Part shown: positions 52,202 to 60,459 of the stretch, in pieces
Layout of the letters: the number at the start of each line of letters is the position of its first letter
How positions within the stretch are numbered: the first letter of the stretch is position 1
Origin: Castellaniella sp049651205
GTDB lineage: Bacteria; Pseudomonadota; Gammaproteobacteria; Burkholderiales; Burkholderiaceae_B
DNA length: 64,000 bases
Direction: 5' to 3'
Assembly: GCF_049651205.1 (NCBI RefSeq)
Contig: NZ_JBASBR010000018.1
Location: forward strand, 130,777-194,776
The notes under the pieces: model-generated
What the model was told of the DNA's origin: nothing
Seen by the model: the letters and a program-made list of their open reading frames with translations, nothing else
The model's database searches: none
Program-made: the position numbers and the translations under genes

Positions 52202-53371
52202 ATGATCAGCAAAGACACTACTTTTTTGGGATACCGGCGTGAAAATGGCCGCGTGGGTGTACGCAACCATGTCATCATCCTGCCGCTGGACGATCTGTCC
52301 AATGCGGCATGTGAGGCCGTTGCCCACAACATCCACGGTACAACCGTCATCAAGCACCCCTATGGTCGCCTTCAGTTTGGGGCCGATCTCGACCTGCATT
52401 TTCGTACGCTCATTGGGGCTGGCTCAAACCCGAATGTGGCAGCGGTGGTTGTGATCGGCATCGAAGAAGAATGGACGCGCAAGCTTGTCGAAGGAATTGC
52501 CGCAACGGGCAAGCCCGTCACGGGTTTTGGCATCGAGCGCCACGGCGACCATGAAACCATCATGAAAGCGTCCCAGGTAGCCAAAAAATATGTGCAGTGG
52601 GCCTCGGAGAAACAGCGTGAAGTCTGTCCCATCAGCGATTTGTGGGTTTCCACCAAATGCGGCGAGAGCGACACCACGTCGGGTTGCGGTTCGAACCCGT
52701 CGGTTGGAAACGCATTTGACAAGTTGCATGCCCTCGGCACCACGTTGGTGTTTGGTGAAACCACCGAGCTCACCGGGGGTGAAAACTTTGTGGCTGATCG
52801 CTGCGCGAATGACAAAGTCCGCAAAGAATTCATGGATATTTTCAATCGCTACCAGGATGTCATTGATCGGCACAAGACATCCGATCTGTCCGACTCTCAG
52901 CCAACCAAGGGCAACATCGAAGGCGGCCTGACGACGATCGAAGAAAAAGCGATGGGCAATATCCAGAAGATCGGCAAGACTTGCACGGTTGATGGTGTGC
53001 TGGATAAAGCGGTGACGCCGACGCATCCGGGCTTGTGGTTTATGGATAGTTCGTCGGCAGCGGCCGAGATGGTTACCTTGTGTGCGGCGGCAGGTTTCGT
53101 CGTGCACTTTTTCCCCACAGGGCAGGGCAATATCATCGGCAATCCCATTTTGCCCGTCATCAAGCTCAGCGCCAATCCGCGCACAGTCAGAACCATGAGT
53201 GAGCATATCGACTTCGACTGCTCGCCGCTGCTGCAGCGCGAAATGAACCTCGACCAGGCAGGCGACGAATTGTTGAAAACGATGCTGGCAACTGTCAATG
53301 GTCGCTTGACATCGGCCGAAGCCTTGGGCCATCACGAGTTCGTCATGACTCGTTTGTACGAAAGCGCCTGA
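52202..53371 (+). CDS. suyB: SuyB-like sulfo-lyase large subunit (UxaA family)
   Basis: 389 residues, the size of SuyB, which with SuyA splits (R)-3-sulfolactate to pyruvate and sulfite. UxaA-family pattern: GYRRENGRVGVRNHVIILP at the N-terminus, WVSTKCGESDTTSGCGSNPSVGN near 150-170, KGNIEGGLTTIEEKAMGNIQKIG near 235-255 and FPTGQGNIIGNPILPVIKLSANP near 300. Separate small and large genes and lack of a uronate pathway nearby favour sulfo-lyase over altronate dehydratase. It could also accept a carboxylated analogue (sulfomalate), giving oxaloacetate. Not decidable without comparison to characterised SuyB. Confidence 0.65.
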   Translation: MISKDTTFLGYRRENGRVGVRNHVIILPLDDLSNAACEAVAHNIHGTTVIKHPYGRLQFGADLDLHFRTLIGAGSNPNVAAVVVIGIEEEWTRKLVEGIAATGKPVTGFGIERHGDHETIMKASQVAKKYVQWASEKQREVCPISDLWVSTKCGESDTTSGCGSNPSVGNAFDKLHALGTTLVFGETTELTGGENFVADRCANDKVRKEFMDIFNRYQDVIDRHKTSDLSDSQPTKGNIEGGLTTIEEKAMGNIQKIGKTCTVDGVLDKAVTPTHPGLWFMDSSSAAAEMVTLCAAAGFVVHFFPTGQGNIIGNPILPVIKLSANPRTVRTMSEHIDFDCSPLLQREMNLDQAGDELLKTMLATVNGRLTSAEALGHHEFVMTRLYESA

Positions 53372-53583
53372 TCAACGGTGCCTGGCACCATGCCTCTGGC
53401 CCGTTGCGGCAGCCAAACAGCGTCGATCAGACGGCGTCCGGCAAGCCGCGTGTGGCCAGGTGCACCAGACGCGCAGCAATCAGGAACCGATTCCCGGCCG
53501 GATATCACAAGAAGAATCTCGCAACCGGCCTTTTTCTGGAAAACGAGCCAGGCTGCCCGGCAGTTTTCAAGGAGGAGAGCAGG

Positions 53584-54372
53584 ATGAATAGTGCATCAAC
53601 ACCCTTGCTGGAAGTCGACGGGGTGACCGTTCAGTACAAGACCAAGGAATACCTGGTCACCGCCACATATCGTGTGGGATTCAACGCTTATCAGTCAGAT
53701 CGTTTCGTCTTGCTTGGGGCGTCTGGCTGTGGAAAATCCACCCTGCTAAAGACGGTCGGCGGCTATTTGTCGCCCACCGAGGGGGAGATCCGTCTGAAGG
53801 GCAAGAGTATTACCTCGCCAGGGCCCGATCGCATGATGGTGTTTCAGGAATTTGACCAATTGCCTCCCTGGAAAACTGTCAAGCAAAACGTTGTGTTTCC
53901 CTTGATTGCCAGCAAAAAGTTGCAGGGCAAGGCTGCAGAAGAAAAGGCCATGCAATATATCGAGAAGGTCAAGTTGACCCAATTTGCCAACCATTATCCG
54001 CACCAGCTCTCAGGCGGCATGAAGCAGCGTGTGGCCATTGCTCGTGGCATGGCCATGGAGCCCGATATCTTGTTGATGGATGAACCCTATGCCGCACTGG
54101 ACGCGCTGACACGCAAATCCATGCAGGATGAGTTGCTTGCGTTGTGGCAGGACACGAAATTCACGGTGCTGTTCGTGACGCACTCTATCGAGGAAGCAGT
54201 CAAGATCGGCAACCGGATCCTCCTGCTGTCGCCCCATCCGGGGCAGGTGATGGCCGAGCTCAACAGCACCGGCGAAGATTCCGTCGACGCAAGTGGCCGC
54301 AGGCTTACGGAGCGCATCAATGACTTACTTTTCTCTCACAATACCGAATCAGAGGCCACACGCCATGACTGA
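53584..54372 (+). CDS. NitT/TauT-family ABC transporter ATP-binding protein
   Basis: 262 residues. Walker A GASGCGKST near residue 44, Q-loop MVFQEFDQLPPWKTV (typical of SsuB/TauB), signature LSGGMKQRVAIARGMA and Walker B ILLMDEPYAALD. The start at 53584 follows AAGGAGGAGAG; upstream in-frame codons to 53404 are not family-like. The gap to suyB is 212 bp with no gene. Overlaps the permease by 8 bp. The cognate binding protein is probably the one at 44738-45751. Confidence 0.88.
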   Translation: MNSASTPLLEVDGVTVQYKTKEYLVTATYRVGFNAYQSDRFVLLGASGCGKSTLLKTVGGYLSPTEGEIRLKGKSITSPGPDRMMVFQEFDQLPPWKTVKQNVVFPLIASKKLQGKAAEEKAMQYIEKVKLTQFANHYPHQLSGGMKQRVAIARGMAMEPDILLMDEPYAALDALTRKSMQDELLALWQDTKFTVLFVTHSIEEAVKIGNRILLLSPHPGQVMAELNSTGEDSVDASGRRLTERINDLLFSHNTESEATRHD

Positions 54373-55270
54373 CGGATTGCACCCAGATATCAATGCCAGC
54401 ATAGAAACGGGGCCTGCACCTCGCGAAGAGCGGTTTTGCAAGCCAGCGGAGAGCAAGGATTTCGGCATTATCCAAAAGCCGTTAAGCCGCTGGGAACAGA
54501 TCTACGAAAACAATGTGGCGCGTAAAGTCTTTATCCTTGTGCTGTTGGCGGTGGCCTGGCAGTTCTATAGCATGTATCTGGATAACGAACTGCTGTTTCC
54601 GACCTTTATCGCAACGGTCAAGGCGCTGGTGGTCGCTATCCTGGATCGCGGTCTGCTGGAGAAATCCTGGTTTTCCATCCGGGTGCTGCTGATGGGTTAT
54701 GCCGCGGGCTTGTTTTTGGCGGCACTGCTGACGATCTTTGCCATTACGTCGCGCCTGGGCCGGGATTTTCTCGAAACTGCCACGGCCATGTTCAACCCCC
54801 TGCCTGCCATTGCGCTGCTGCCGTTGGCCTTGCTGTGGTTTGGTCTGGGTACCGATAGCCTGGTGTTCGTGCTGATTCACTCCGTGCTGTGGGCGGTTGC
54901 CCTGAATACCCATTCAGGGTTTCAGTCGGTGAGCGCCACGTTGCGGATGGTGGGCCGAAACTACGGCTTGACTGGACTGCGTTATGTATTTGGCATCCTG
55001 ATCCCGGCAGCCTTTCCTACCATCCTGGCAGGCTTGAAGATCGGCTGGGCATTCGCATGGCGTACCTTGATCGCGGCAGAGCTGGTGTTTGGCGTCAGTT
55101 CTGGCAGTGGCGGTCTGGGTTGGTTCGTGTACGAAAACAAGAATCAGCTGGATATCCCCAGTGTGTTTGCGGGCTTGCTCACGGTCATCGTGATTGGCCT
55201 GATCGTTGAAAACTTCATTTTCAGGGTGATCGAGCAAAAGACCATCCGAAAATGGGGCATGCAGCAATAA
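54365..55270 (+). CDS. NitT/TauT-family ABC transporter permease
   Basis: 301 residues. An acidic N-terminal tail of about 55 residues precedes six predicted spans of the BPD_transp_1 fold; the EAA-loop region reads LTGLRYVFGILIPAAFPTILAGLKIGWAFAWRTLIAAEL, matching SsuC/TauC. Imports an anionic substrate, most likely a sulfonate in this context. Confidence 0.87.
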   Translation: MTDGLHPDINASIETGPAPREERFCKPAESKDFGIIQKPLSRWEQIYENNVARKVFILVLLAVAWQFYSMYLDNELLFPTFIATVKALVVAILDRGLLEKSWFSIRVLLMGYAAGLFLAALLTIFAITSRLGRDFLETATAMFNPLPAIALLPLALLWFGLGTDSLVFVLIHSVLWAVALNTHSGFQSVSATLRMVGRNYGLTGLRYVFGILIPAAFPTILAGLKIGWAFAWRTLIAAELVFGVSSGSGGLGWFVYENKNQLDIPSVFAGLLTVIVIGLIVENFIFRVIEQKTIRKWGMQQ

Positions 55271-55276
55271 GCGCCT

Positions 55277-56035
55277 ATGACGCCTGATTCGCTTGCCTCG
55301 TCCGCCCTGCTGTCCGGCAGCCTGCCCCTGTATCAGGTGGTGAAACAACGTATTTTGGATGCTTTGGCCTCAAAAGAATGGAAGCAGGGCGATGCCCTGC
55401 CTTCCGAGAAGTTTCTGGCCGGCCATTTCGGTGTTTCCATCGGTACGCTGCGCAAGGCGGTAGACGAGCTGGCGGCTGAAGGCATTCTGATCCGGCACCA
55501 GGGGCGTGGCACTTTTGTTGCCATGCACTCGCGCAATTCCCATTTTTTCCGGTTCTTTCGCATTGTGCGTCAAGAGGACAACGAGCGTGCCTATCCACAG
55601 TCCGAGATGGTTCGCTTTCGCCGTATGCGCGCTACCGAAGAAATCCGTCGGAAGCTGGATCTGAAGTCGGGGACGTACGCGTTTGAGTACGTCAATCTGC
55701 AGCGCTTGCATGGCTTGCCGGTGATTGTTGACACAATCTGGTTGCCAGAAGCCAGCTTTCGCGGGCTGACCGAGCAGCGAGTGAGTGAGCGCCCAAGCAC
55801 CATTTACAGTTTTTACCAAGAAGCCTTTGGCATGAACGTGATCGGCACGGTAGAGCGAGTGCGGATTGCCCAGGCTGATGTCGAGCATGCCCAACTGATG
55901 CAGGTGGGTGTCGGCTACCCACTGCTGGAAGTCCGGCGTGTGGCGTATTCCTTTAACCGGCGCCCCGTTGAGTGGCGGGTGTCTCGAGTAAATACGGATG
56001 CCTACGAATATGTAGGACAGGATTTTCGGCTCTGA
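55277..56035 (+). CDS. GntR-family transcriptional regulator, HutC/UTRA type
   Basis: 252 residues. The N-terminal winged helix begins SLPLYQVVKQRILDALA and includes LPSEKFLAGHFGVSIGTLRKAVDELAAEGIL; the C-terminal UTRA effector domain runs from about residue 95 (LPVIVDTIWLPEASF, YPLLEVRRVAYSFNRRPVEWR). HutC-type regulators sense a pathway intermediate and act mostly as repressors. It sits 6 bp after the permease and before the SlcC-like gene, so it is likely the pathway-specific regulator (SuyR/SlcR role inferred). Confidence 0.85.
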   Translation: MTPDSLASSALLSGSLPLYQVVKQRILDALASKEWKQGDALPSEKFLAGHFGVSIGTLRKAVDELAAEGILIRHQGRGTFVAMHSRNSHFFRFFRIVRQEDNERAYPQSEMVRFRRMRATEEIRRKLDLKSGTYAFEYVNLQRLHGLPVIVDTIWLPEASFRGLTEQRVSERPSTIYSFYQEAFGMNVIGTVERVRIAQADVEHAQLMQVGVGYPLLEVRRVAYSFNRRPVEWRVSRVNTDAYEYVGQDFRL

Positions 56036-56100
56036 CTGGCGGGGCATGGGGGTGCTCTTTGCCGTCACATGGGCCCAACAATAGGATCGGTGGTGAGTTA

Positions 56101-57030
56101 ATGATCAAAATTGTGATTACCGAGTTTATGGATGCGCCTGCAGTCGCGCGACTACAAACAGACTTTGATGTGGTCTATGAGCCTGGCCTCGTTGATGACC
56201 GTGCGGCCTTGATGCAGGCGCTCGTTGGTGCACGTGGTCTGATTGTCCGTAATCGCACATCCGTCGATGGGGCTGTGTTGGCTGCCGGTACTGAGCTGCG
56301 GGTGGTGGGACGCCTGGGGGTGGGGCTGGATAACATCGACCTGGCTGCCTGTGCTGCGCGTGACATACGCGTGATCCCCGCCACCGGGGCAAACGCCCAG
56401 GCGGTGGCCGAATACGTCATCGCCACTGCGATGCTGCTGTTGCGCGGCGCGTATCGTGCCACGGCAGACGTCGCCGCCGGACGATGGCCCAGGACAGCGC
56501 TGTCTTCGGGGCAGGAGCTCGGAGGCAAAATCCTGGGTGTGGTGGGGTTTGGGTCCATCGGGCAGCGAGTGGCTCGTATGGCCATCGGGCTGGGGATGAC
56601 AGTCGCCGCGTACGATCCGATTCTTGACAAGGACTCCAGCGTGTGGCGTGAACTGGGTGTCAGATCCCTGGCGCTTGACGATCTGGTTGCTCAGGCAGAT
56701 GTTGTCAGCTTACATGTACCGCTGGTTGCTGCAACCCGTCATTTGTTCGATGAGCAGCGTCTGGCCGGGATGAAGCGCGGCGCCATTCTGATCAATACTG
56801 CGCGTGGGGGCATTGTCGATGAAACTGCACTGGTGGCTGCCTTGCAGAATGGCCATCTGGCCGGTGCCGCGCTGGACGTATTTGAGGCTGAACCTGTCCC
56901 CGAGAAAAATATTTTCTCGGGTGTGCCTGGGCTTTTGCTCACGCCACATATTGCGGGTGTCACCCGAGAGTCCAACCAGCGCGTCGGCGACATGATCGCG
57001 AGCGAGGTGGCTGGATACCTGTCTGCCTGA
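56101..57030 (+). CDS. slcC: SlcC-like D-isomer-specific 2-hydroxyacid dehydrogenase
   Basis: 309 residues of the SerA/PGDH superfamily. VITEFMDAPAVARL at the N-terminus and RLGVGLDNIDLAAC resemble (S)-sulfolactate dehydrogenase SlcC. NAD-binding GFGSIGQRVARMA is near residue 149; catalytic Arg in NTARGG and His in LTPHIAGVT (near 283). SlcC oxidises (S)-sulfolactate to sulfopyruvate. The start at 56101 follows GGTGAG; the open frame extends back into the regulator but lacks family similarity there. Pairs with the ComC-like gene that follows. Confidence 0.75.
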   Translation: MIKIVITEFMDAPAVARLQTDFDVVYEPGLVDDRAALMQALVGARGLIVRNRTSVDGAVLAAGTELRVVGRLGVGLDNIDLAACAARDIRVIPATGANAQAVAEYVIATAMLLLRGAYRATADVAAGRWPRTALSSGQELGGKILGVVGFGSIGQRVARMAIGLGMTVAAYDPILDKDSSVWRELGVRSLALDDLVAQADVVSLHVPLVAATRHLFDEQRLAGMKRGAILINTARGGIVDETALVAALQNGHLAGAALDVFEAEPVPEKNIFSGVPGLLLTPHIAGVTRESNQRVGDMIASEVAGYLSA

Positions 57031-57136
57031 GTTTCACTGCGCCGGCCGACCACCGGGTAGTGAAGAATCCCCACTCCTGAACGGTTTGGGCGTTTGCTTG
57101 GTTCTGGTTTCTGTGTGATGACAAGAGGATTGCTTC

Positions 57137-58138
57137 ATGACTACCTATAGCCTGGATGCACTCACCCAGTGGGCGCGGGAAACCCTCGAAGCTGCTGGGG
57201 CGACGCCCGAGATGGCTCAGAGCACTGCTCGCGCGCTTGTGGACGCTGAAGCCGTTGGCCTGCGGTCGCATGGTCTGGCACGGCTGTCTCAGTATGCAGC
57301 GCATTTGCGCAGTGGCCGGGTCAACGCCAAGGCGGTGCCTTTTGTGCGCCGGGCCCATGGCGCAGCCGCCCTGATTGATGCCGATGAGGGGCTGGCTTTT
57401 CCAGCCTGTGATCTGGCCATCAACGAAGCGATTCGCCTGGGCCAGGAGTTCTCGATTGCCTTTGTGGGTGTTACCCGCAGTCACCATTTCGGTGCGGCCG
57501 GGAATCATCTCGCGCGGATTGCTGCCAGCGGTCTGGCAGGCTTTGCATTTACCAACTCTCCGGCGGCGATGCCAGCCTGGGGTGGGCGCCGGGCGTTGTT
57601 TGGCACAAACCCCATCGCGGCAACCTTTCCACGTCAATATGATGATCCTGTGACTGTGGATCTTTCCTTGTCCAAGGTGGCACGGGGCAAATTGCTTGTC
57701 GCCGCGCGTGACGGGCAGGAGATCCCGCTGGGTTGGGCGCTGGATGCTCAAGGTCAGCCAACCAGCGATCCGCGCGCGGGACTCAAAGGCATGATGTGTC
57801 CGGCAGGCGACGTCAAGGGTGCCATGCTGGCACTGGTGGTGGAACTCCTGTGTGTGTCTCTTACTGGGGCGGCCTTCGGCTTCGAAGCAGATTCATTCTT
57901 TGACGAGAATGGCAATCGGCCGCACATTGGTCATGCATTCATCGCCATCAATCCGAGCGCATTGGTCTCTGCAGAGGTCTACCACGAGCGCATCGAGACG
58001 CTGCTGGCCGCGATGCTGGCCGACGAAGATGTGCGCATTCCAGGCCATCGCCGTACCGATCTCAAACGTCAGGCCCAGCGTAGCGGCATCGAGGTCTCCG
58101 AGGACATTGCCGCACAAATGTCGGGTCGCCAGGCATAA
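57137..58138 (+). CDS. comC: ComC-like malate/(R)-sulfolactate dehydrogenase (Ldh2 family)
   Basis: 333 residues of the LDH2/MDG2 (ureidoglycolate/malate dehydrogenase) family: EAVGLRSHGLARLSQYA, the catalytic His in SHHFGAAGNHLARIA near residue 116, and FGTNPIAATFP. ComC reduces sulfopyruvate to (R)-sulfolactate, the isomer SuyAB cleaves, so with SlcC it would invert the stereocentre. A generic malate or lactate dehydrogenase role is the alternative. 106 bp separate it from slcC. Confidence 0.75.
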   Translation: MTTYSLDALTQWARETLEAAGATPEMAQSTARALVDAEAVGLRSHGLARLSQYAAHLRSGRVNAKAVPFVRRAHGAAALIDADEGLAFPACDLAINEAIRLGQEFSIAFVGVTRSHHFGAAGNHLARIAASGLAGFAFTNSPAAMPAWGGRRALFGTNPIAATFPRQYDDPVTVDLSLSKVARGKLLVAARDGQEIPLGWALDAQGQPTSDPRAGLKGMMCPAGDVKGAMLALVVELLCVSLTGAAFGFEADSFFDENGNRPHIGHAFIAINPSALVSAEVYHERIETLLAAMLADEDVRIPGHRRTDLKRQAQRSGIEVSEDIAAQMSGRQA

Positions 58139-58148
58139 GACAGACACC

Positions 58149-59045
58149 ATGTCGTCCTCCATCCGCACCCTGAAAACCTTTCTGGCGGTCGTTCGTTATG
58201 GCACTTTCGCCGCGGCGGGGGCCAAGATCGGGCTGACGCCGGCAGCTGTCGGGCTGCAGATAAAGGCGCTCGAGGAGGCCTTGAACTGCCAGCTCTTTGT
58301 GCGTAGTGGGCGTTCGGTGACGCTGGCTCCTCAGGGCCGCTTGCGGGTGGCCAAAATCGAAGACATTGTGGCGGCCTATGATTCGCTGGTTCACATCGAC
58401 GAGAGGGCTGGGCTTTCCGGGCATGTCTCCGTGGGTGCGCTGGTGTCGGCGTTGATGGGGGCGTTTTCAGATGCGCTGCAAGCCATCAAGGAGAGGCATC
58501 CGCGCCTGAACGTCAGCCTGTACGCGGGGCAGTCGCGCGAGTTTGCGGTAAAGGTACTGCGAGGTGAGCTGGACGCAGCCGTGGTCACGCAGTCGCCCGA
58601 GCCGCTAAATCCCGAGCTGCTGTGGACACCTCTTTACACAGAATCGATGATCGGTATTGTGCCGCGCGCCGCTCCGGGTATGACTGACCCGGATTTGTCG
58701 TATCGGGTACTGGCGACATTGCCATTTCTGCGTTTTGACAAGCGCACCTGGACGGGGCAGTTGGTGCAGCAAACCTTGCTGCACCTGGGACTGACCCTGG
58801 ATGATGGCATGGAACTGAACTCTATCGAGACCATTATCGAGCTTGTCAGACAAGGGTTTGGTGGTTCAATCGTGCCACGTCTGGCCAATGTAGACTGGTC
58901 TCGCGACGAGCACTTGCGTGTCATCGAGCTCCCTGGCGTAGCCGTGTTTCGTCACGTCGGGCTTCTGGAGCTCAGGCGGCATGGTCGTGGCAATTTCACA
59001 AACGAAGTCAAAACATATTTCTTTTCCCTCGGTCCGCGAGCCTGA
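58149..59045 (+). CDS. LysR-family transcriptional regulator
   Basis: 298 residues. The N-terminal winged helix-turn-helix is RTLKTFLAVVRYGTFAAAGAKIGLTPAAVGLQIKALEEALNCQLF; the rest is a substrate-binding-like effector domain (VGALVSALMGAFSDAL). Begins 10 bp after comC on the same strand, which is unusual for a LysR activator of a divergent gene and suggests cotranscription. A second regulator for the locus. Confidence 0.87.
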   Translation: MSSSIRTLKTFLAVVRYGTFAAAGAKIGLTPAAVGLQIKALEEALNCQLFVRSGRSVTLAPQGRLRVAKIEDIVAAYDSLVHIDERAGLSGHVSVGALVSALMGAFSDALQAIKERHPRLNVSLYAGQSREFAVKVLRGELDAAVVTQSPEPLNPELLWTPLYTESMIGIVPRAAPGMTDPDLSYRVLATLPFLRFDKRTWTGQLVQQTLLHLGLTLDDGMELNSIETIIELVRQGFGGSIVPRLANVDWSRDEHLRVIELPGVAVFRHVGLLELRRHGRGNFTNEVKTYFFSLGPRA

Positions 59046-59109
59046 ACCGCTGATGGCAGCGTCAAGCTGTCATCATTGCACTTGCGTATAAAAATAAGGA
59101 ACCCCGCAG

Positions 59110-59877
59110 ATGCTCGATGCGCTCTTCAGCTCTTTGATGTCAGTTGCCGATCCAGCCGCCCTGCTATTTGCCGGCGCCGTGCTGTTTGTGGCGTACGCCA
59201 TTTTTGGGCTGACAGGTTTTGGCTCTTCTGTGACAGCCATTCCCTTCCTGATTCAGGTTTTTCCGCTGCATGTGTGCGTGACGATCATGCTGCTGTTTGA
59301 CCTTGTGGCCTGTTCTTTACTGAATTTGCGAGACGCGCGTCTGGCCAGCAAAGTAGAGCTCAAAAGAATCCTTCCCGGTCTGTTGCTCGGTGCAATATTG
59401 GGTATATTTCTGTCCTTGCACGCACCGAAGAAGCCTCTATTTTTGCTTCTGGGAGTGTTCGTAATCGTGATGGTGATCTGGAACAATTTCTTCAGTCACC
59501 GAGAGTATCGGGTAAAGCCGATTTTTGCGTTTCCGCTGTCATTTTTGGGCGGAGCTTTTACGACACTCTTTGGGACAGGGGGGCCGATGTATACCGTCTA
59601 TTTGCTTGGCCGCGTGGATGACAAGAGAACCTTTCGATCGACCATGGGTGCCCTGATTGGCACCACTTCGGTCATCCGTTTCATTTTATTTTTTCTGGCT
59701 GGCTTTTTAAGCAGTGTGTCGACGTTTGTGTTGGCTGCTGTGCTGTTTCCTTCTGTGCTCGCGGGATTTTGGCTGGGTAGTGCGATGAATCGTCGTGCAT
59801 CCACTGCACTTGTCAAAAAAATGGTTTGGGGCATCTTGCTGATTGGTGGTGTCAGCGCATTAATCAAAGGTTTATAA
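59110..59877 (+). CDS. TauE/SafE (TSUP) family membrane exporter
   Basis: 255 residues with about eight hydrophobic spans. YAIFGLTGFGSSVTAIPFLI in the first repeat and FGTGGPMYTVYLLGR in the second are the TSUP half-repeat motifs. Members beside sulfonate-degradation genes (TauZ, SuyZ, CuyZ) are proposed sulfite exporters; that would remove the sulfite SuyAB releases. The gene lies 64 bp after the LysR gene and ends 11 bp before the converging yqaA-like gene. Confidence 0.82.
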   Translation: MLDALFSSLMSVADPAALLFAGAVLFVAYAIFGLTGFGSSVTAIPFLIQVFPLHVCVTIMLLFDLVACSLLNLRDARLASKVELKRILPGLLLGAILGIFLSLHAPKKPLFLLLGVFVIVMVIWNNFFSHREYRVKPIFAFPLSFLGGAFTTLFGTGGPMYTVYLLGRVDDKRTFRSTMGALIGTTSVIRFILFFLAGFLSSVSTFVLAAVLFPSVLAGFWLGSAMNRRASTALVKKMVWGILLIGGVSALIKGL

Positions 59878-59888
59878 GTGGCCGTGCC

Positions 59889-60431
59889 CTACAGCCACGC
59901 CTGTACCCAGGGCCATGCATGCAGCAGTGCTGCAGTCATGACGATATATCGCAACAGCTTGCCCACGGCCATGTAGAACACACTGGGCCAAAAGGGCAAT
60001 TTAAGCCAGCCTGCCACGGCGCAGAGGGGGTCGCCCACGGCGGGCAACCATGACAGCAGCAGCGCAGGCGGCCCAAAGCGCTGAAACCATTGCGTAGTCA
60101 GGGCGTGCCAGCGCCCGCCGGCGAGCTGCTTGTCGCTTTCTTGATGTGTCCGGCCAGCCCCGTCGTGCCAACGTTGCCAGACATTGCGGGCGCCAACGCC
60201 CATTGCGTAACTGATGATGCCGCCCAGGGTGTTGCCCAGTGTGGCCACAAATACCGCTGGCCAGAACATGTGCGGAGCCAGGTGTACATAGCCAAACACC
60301 GCGGGTTCTGAGCCCAGTGGCAGCAGGGTTGCGGACACCAGGCTGATCACGAAAACGGCAGACAGGCCTACCGTGGGCAGTGCCAGAAGTGCCAGGAGCG
60401 CGTGAATTGAGGACTGGAGCCAGAGTTCCAT
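59889..60431 (-). CDS. yqaA: YqaA-family DedA-like membrane protein
   Basis: 180 residues, four or five spans. SATLLPLGSEPAVFGYVHL, LGNTLGGIISYAMG and the C-terminal SWLPAVGDPLCAVAGWLKLPFW match YqaA/VTT-fold proteins. Function of the family is unsettled (membrane homeostasis). Start at 60431 chosen; 60452 is possible. Confidence 0.82.
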   Translation of the reverse strand: MELWLQSSIHALLALLALPTVGLSAVFVISLVSATLLPLGSEPAVFGYVHLAPHMFWPAVFVATLGNTLGGIISYAMGVGARNVWQRWHDGAGRTHQESDKQLAGGRWHALTTQWFQRFGPPALLLSWLPAVGDPLCAVAGWLKLPFWPSVFYMAVGKLLRYIVMTAALLHAWPWVQAWL

Positions 60432-60459
60432 GGTGTCGAGAGTGTACGACACCGGCCGC

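Noticed and set aside
53372..53583. Possible extra gene between suyB and the ABC ATPase
   Set aside because: The in-frame upstream part of the ATPase frame is Arg-rich with no domain, and a strong ribosome-binding site sits directly before 53584.
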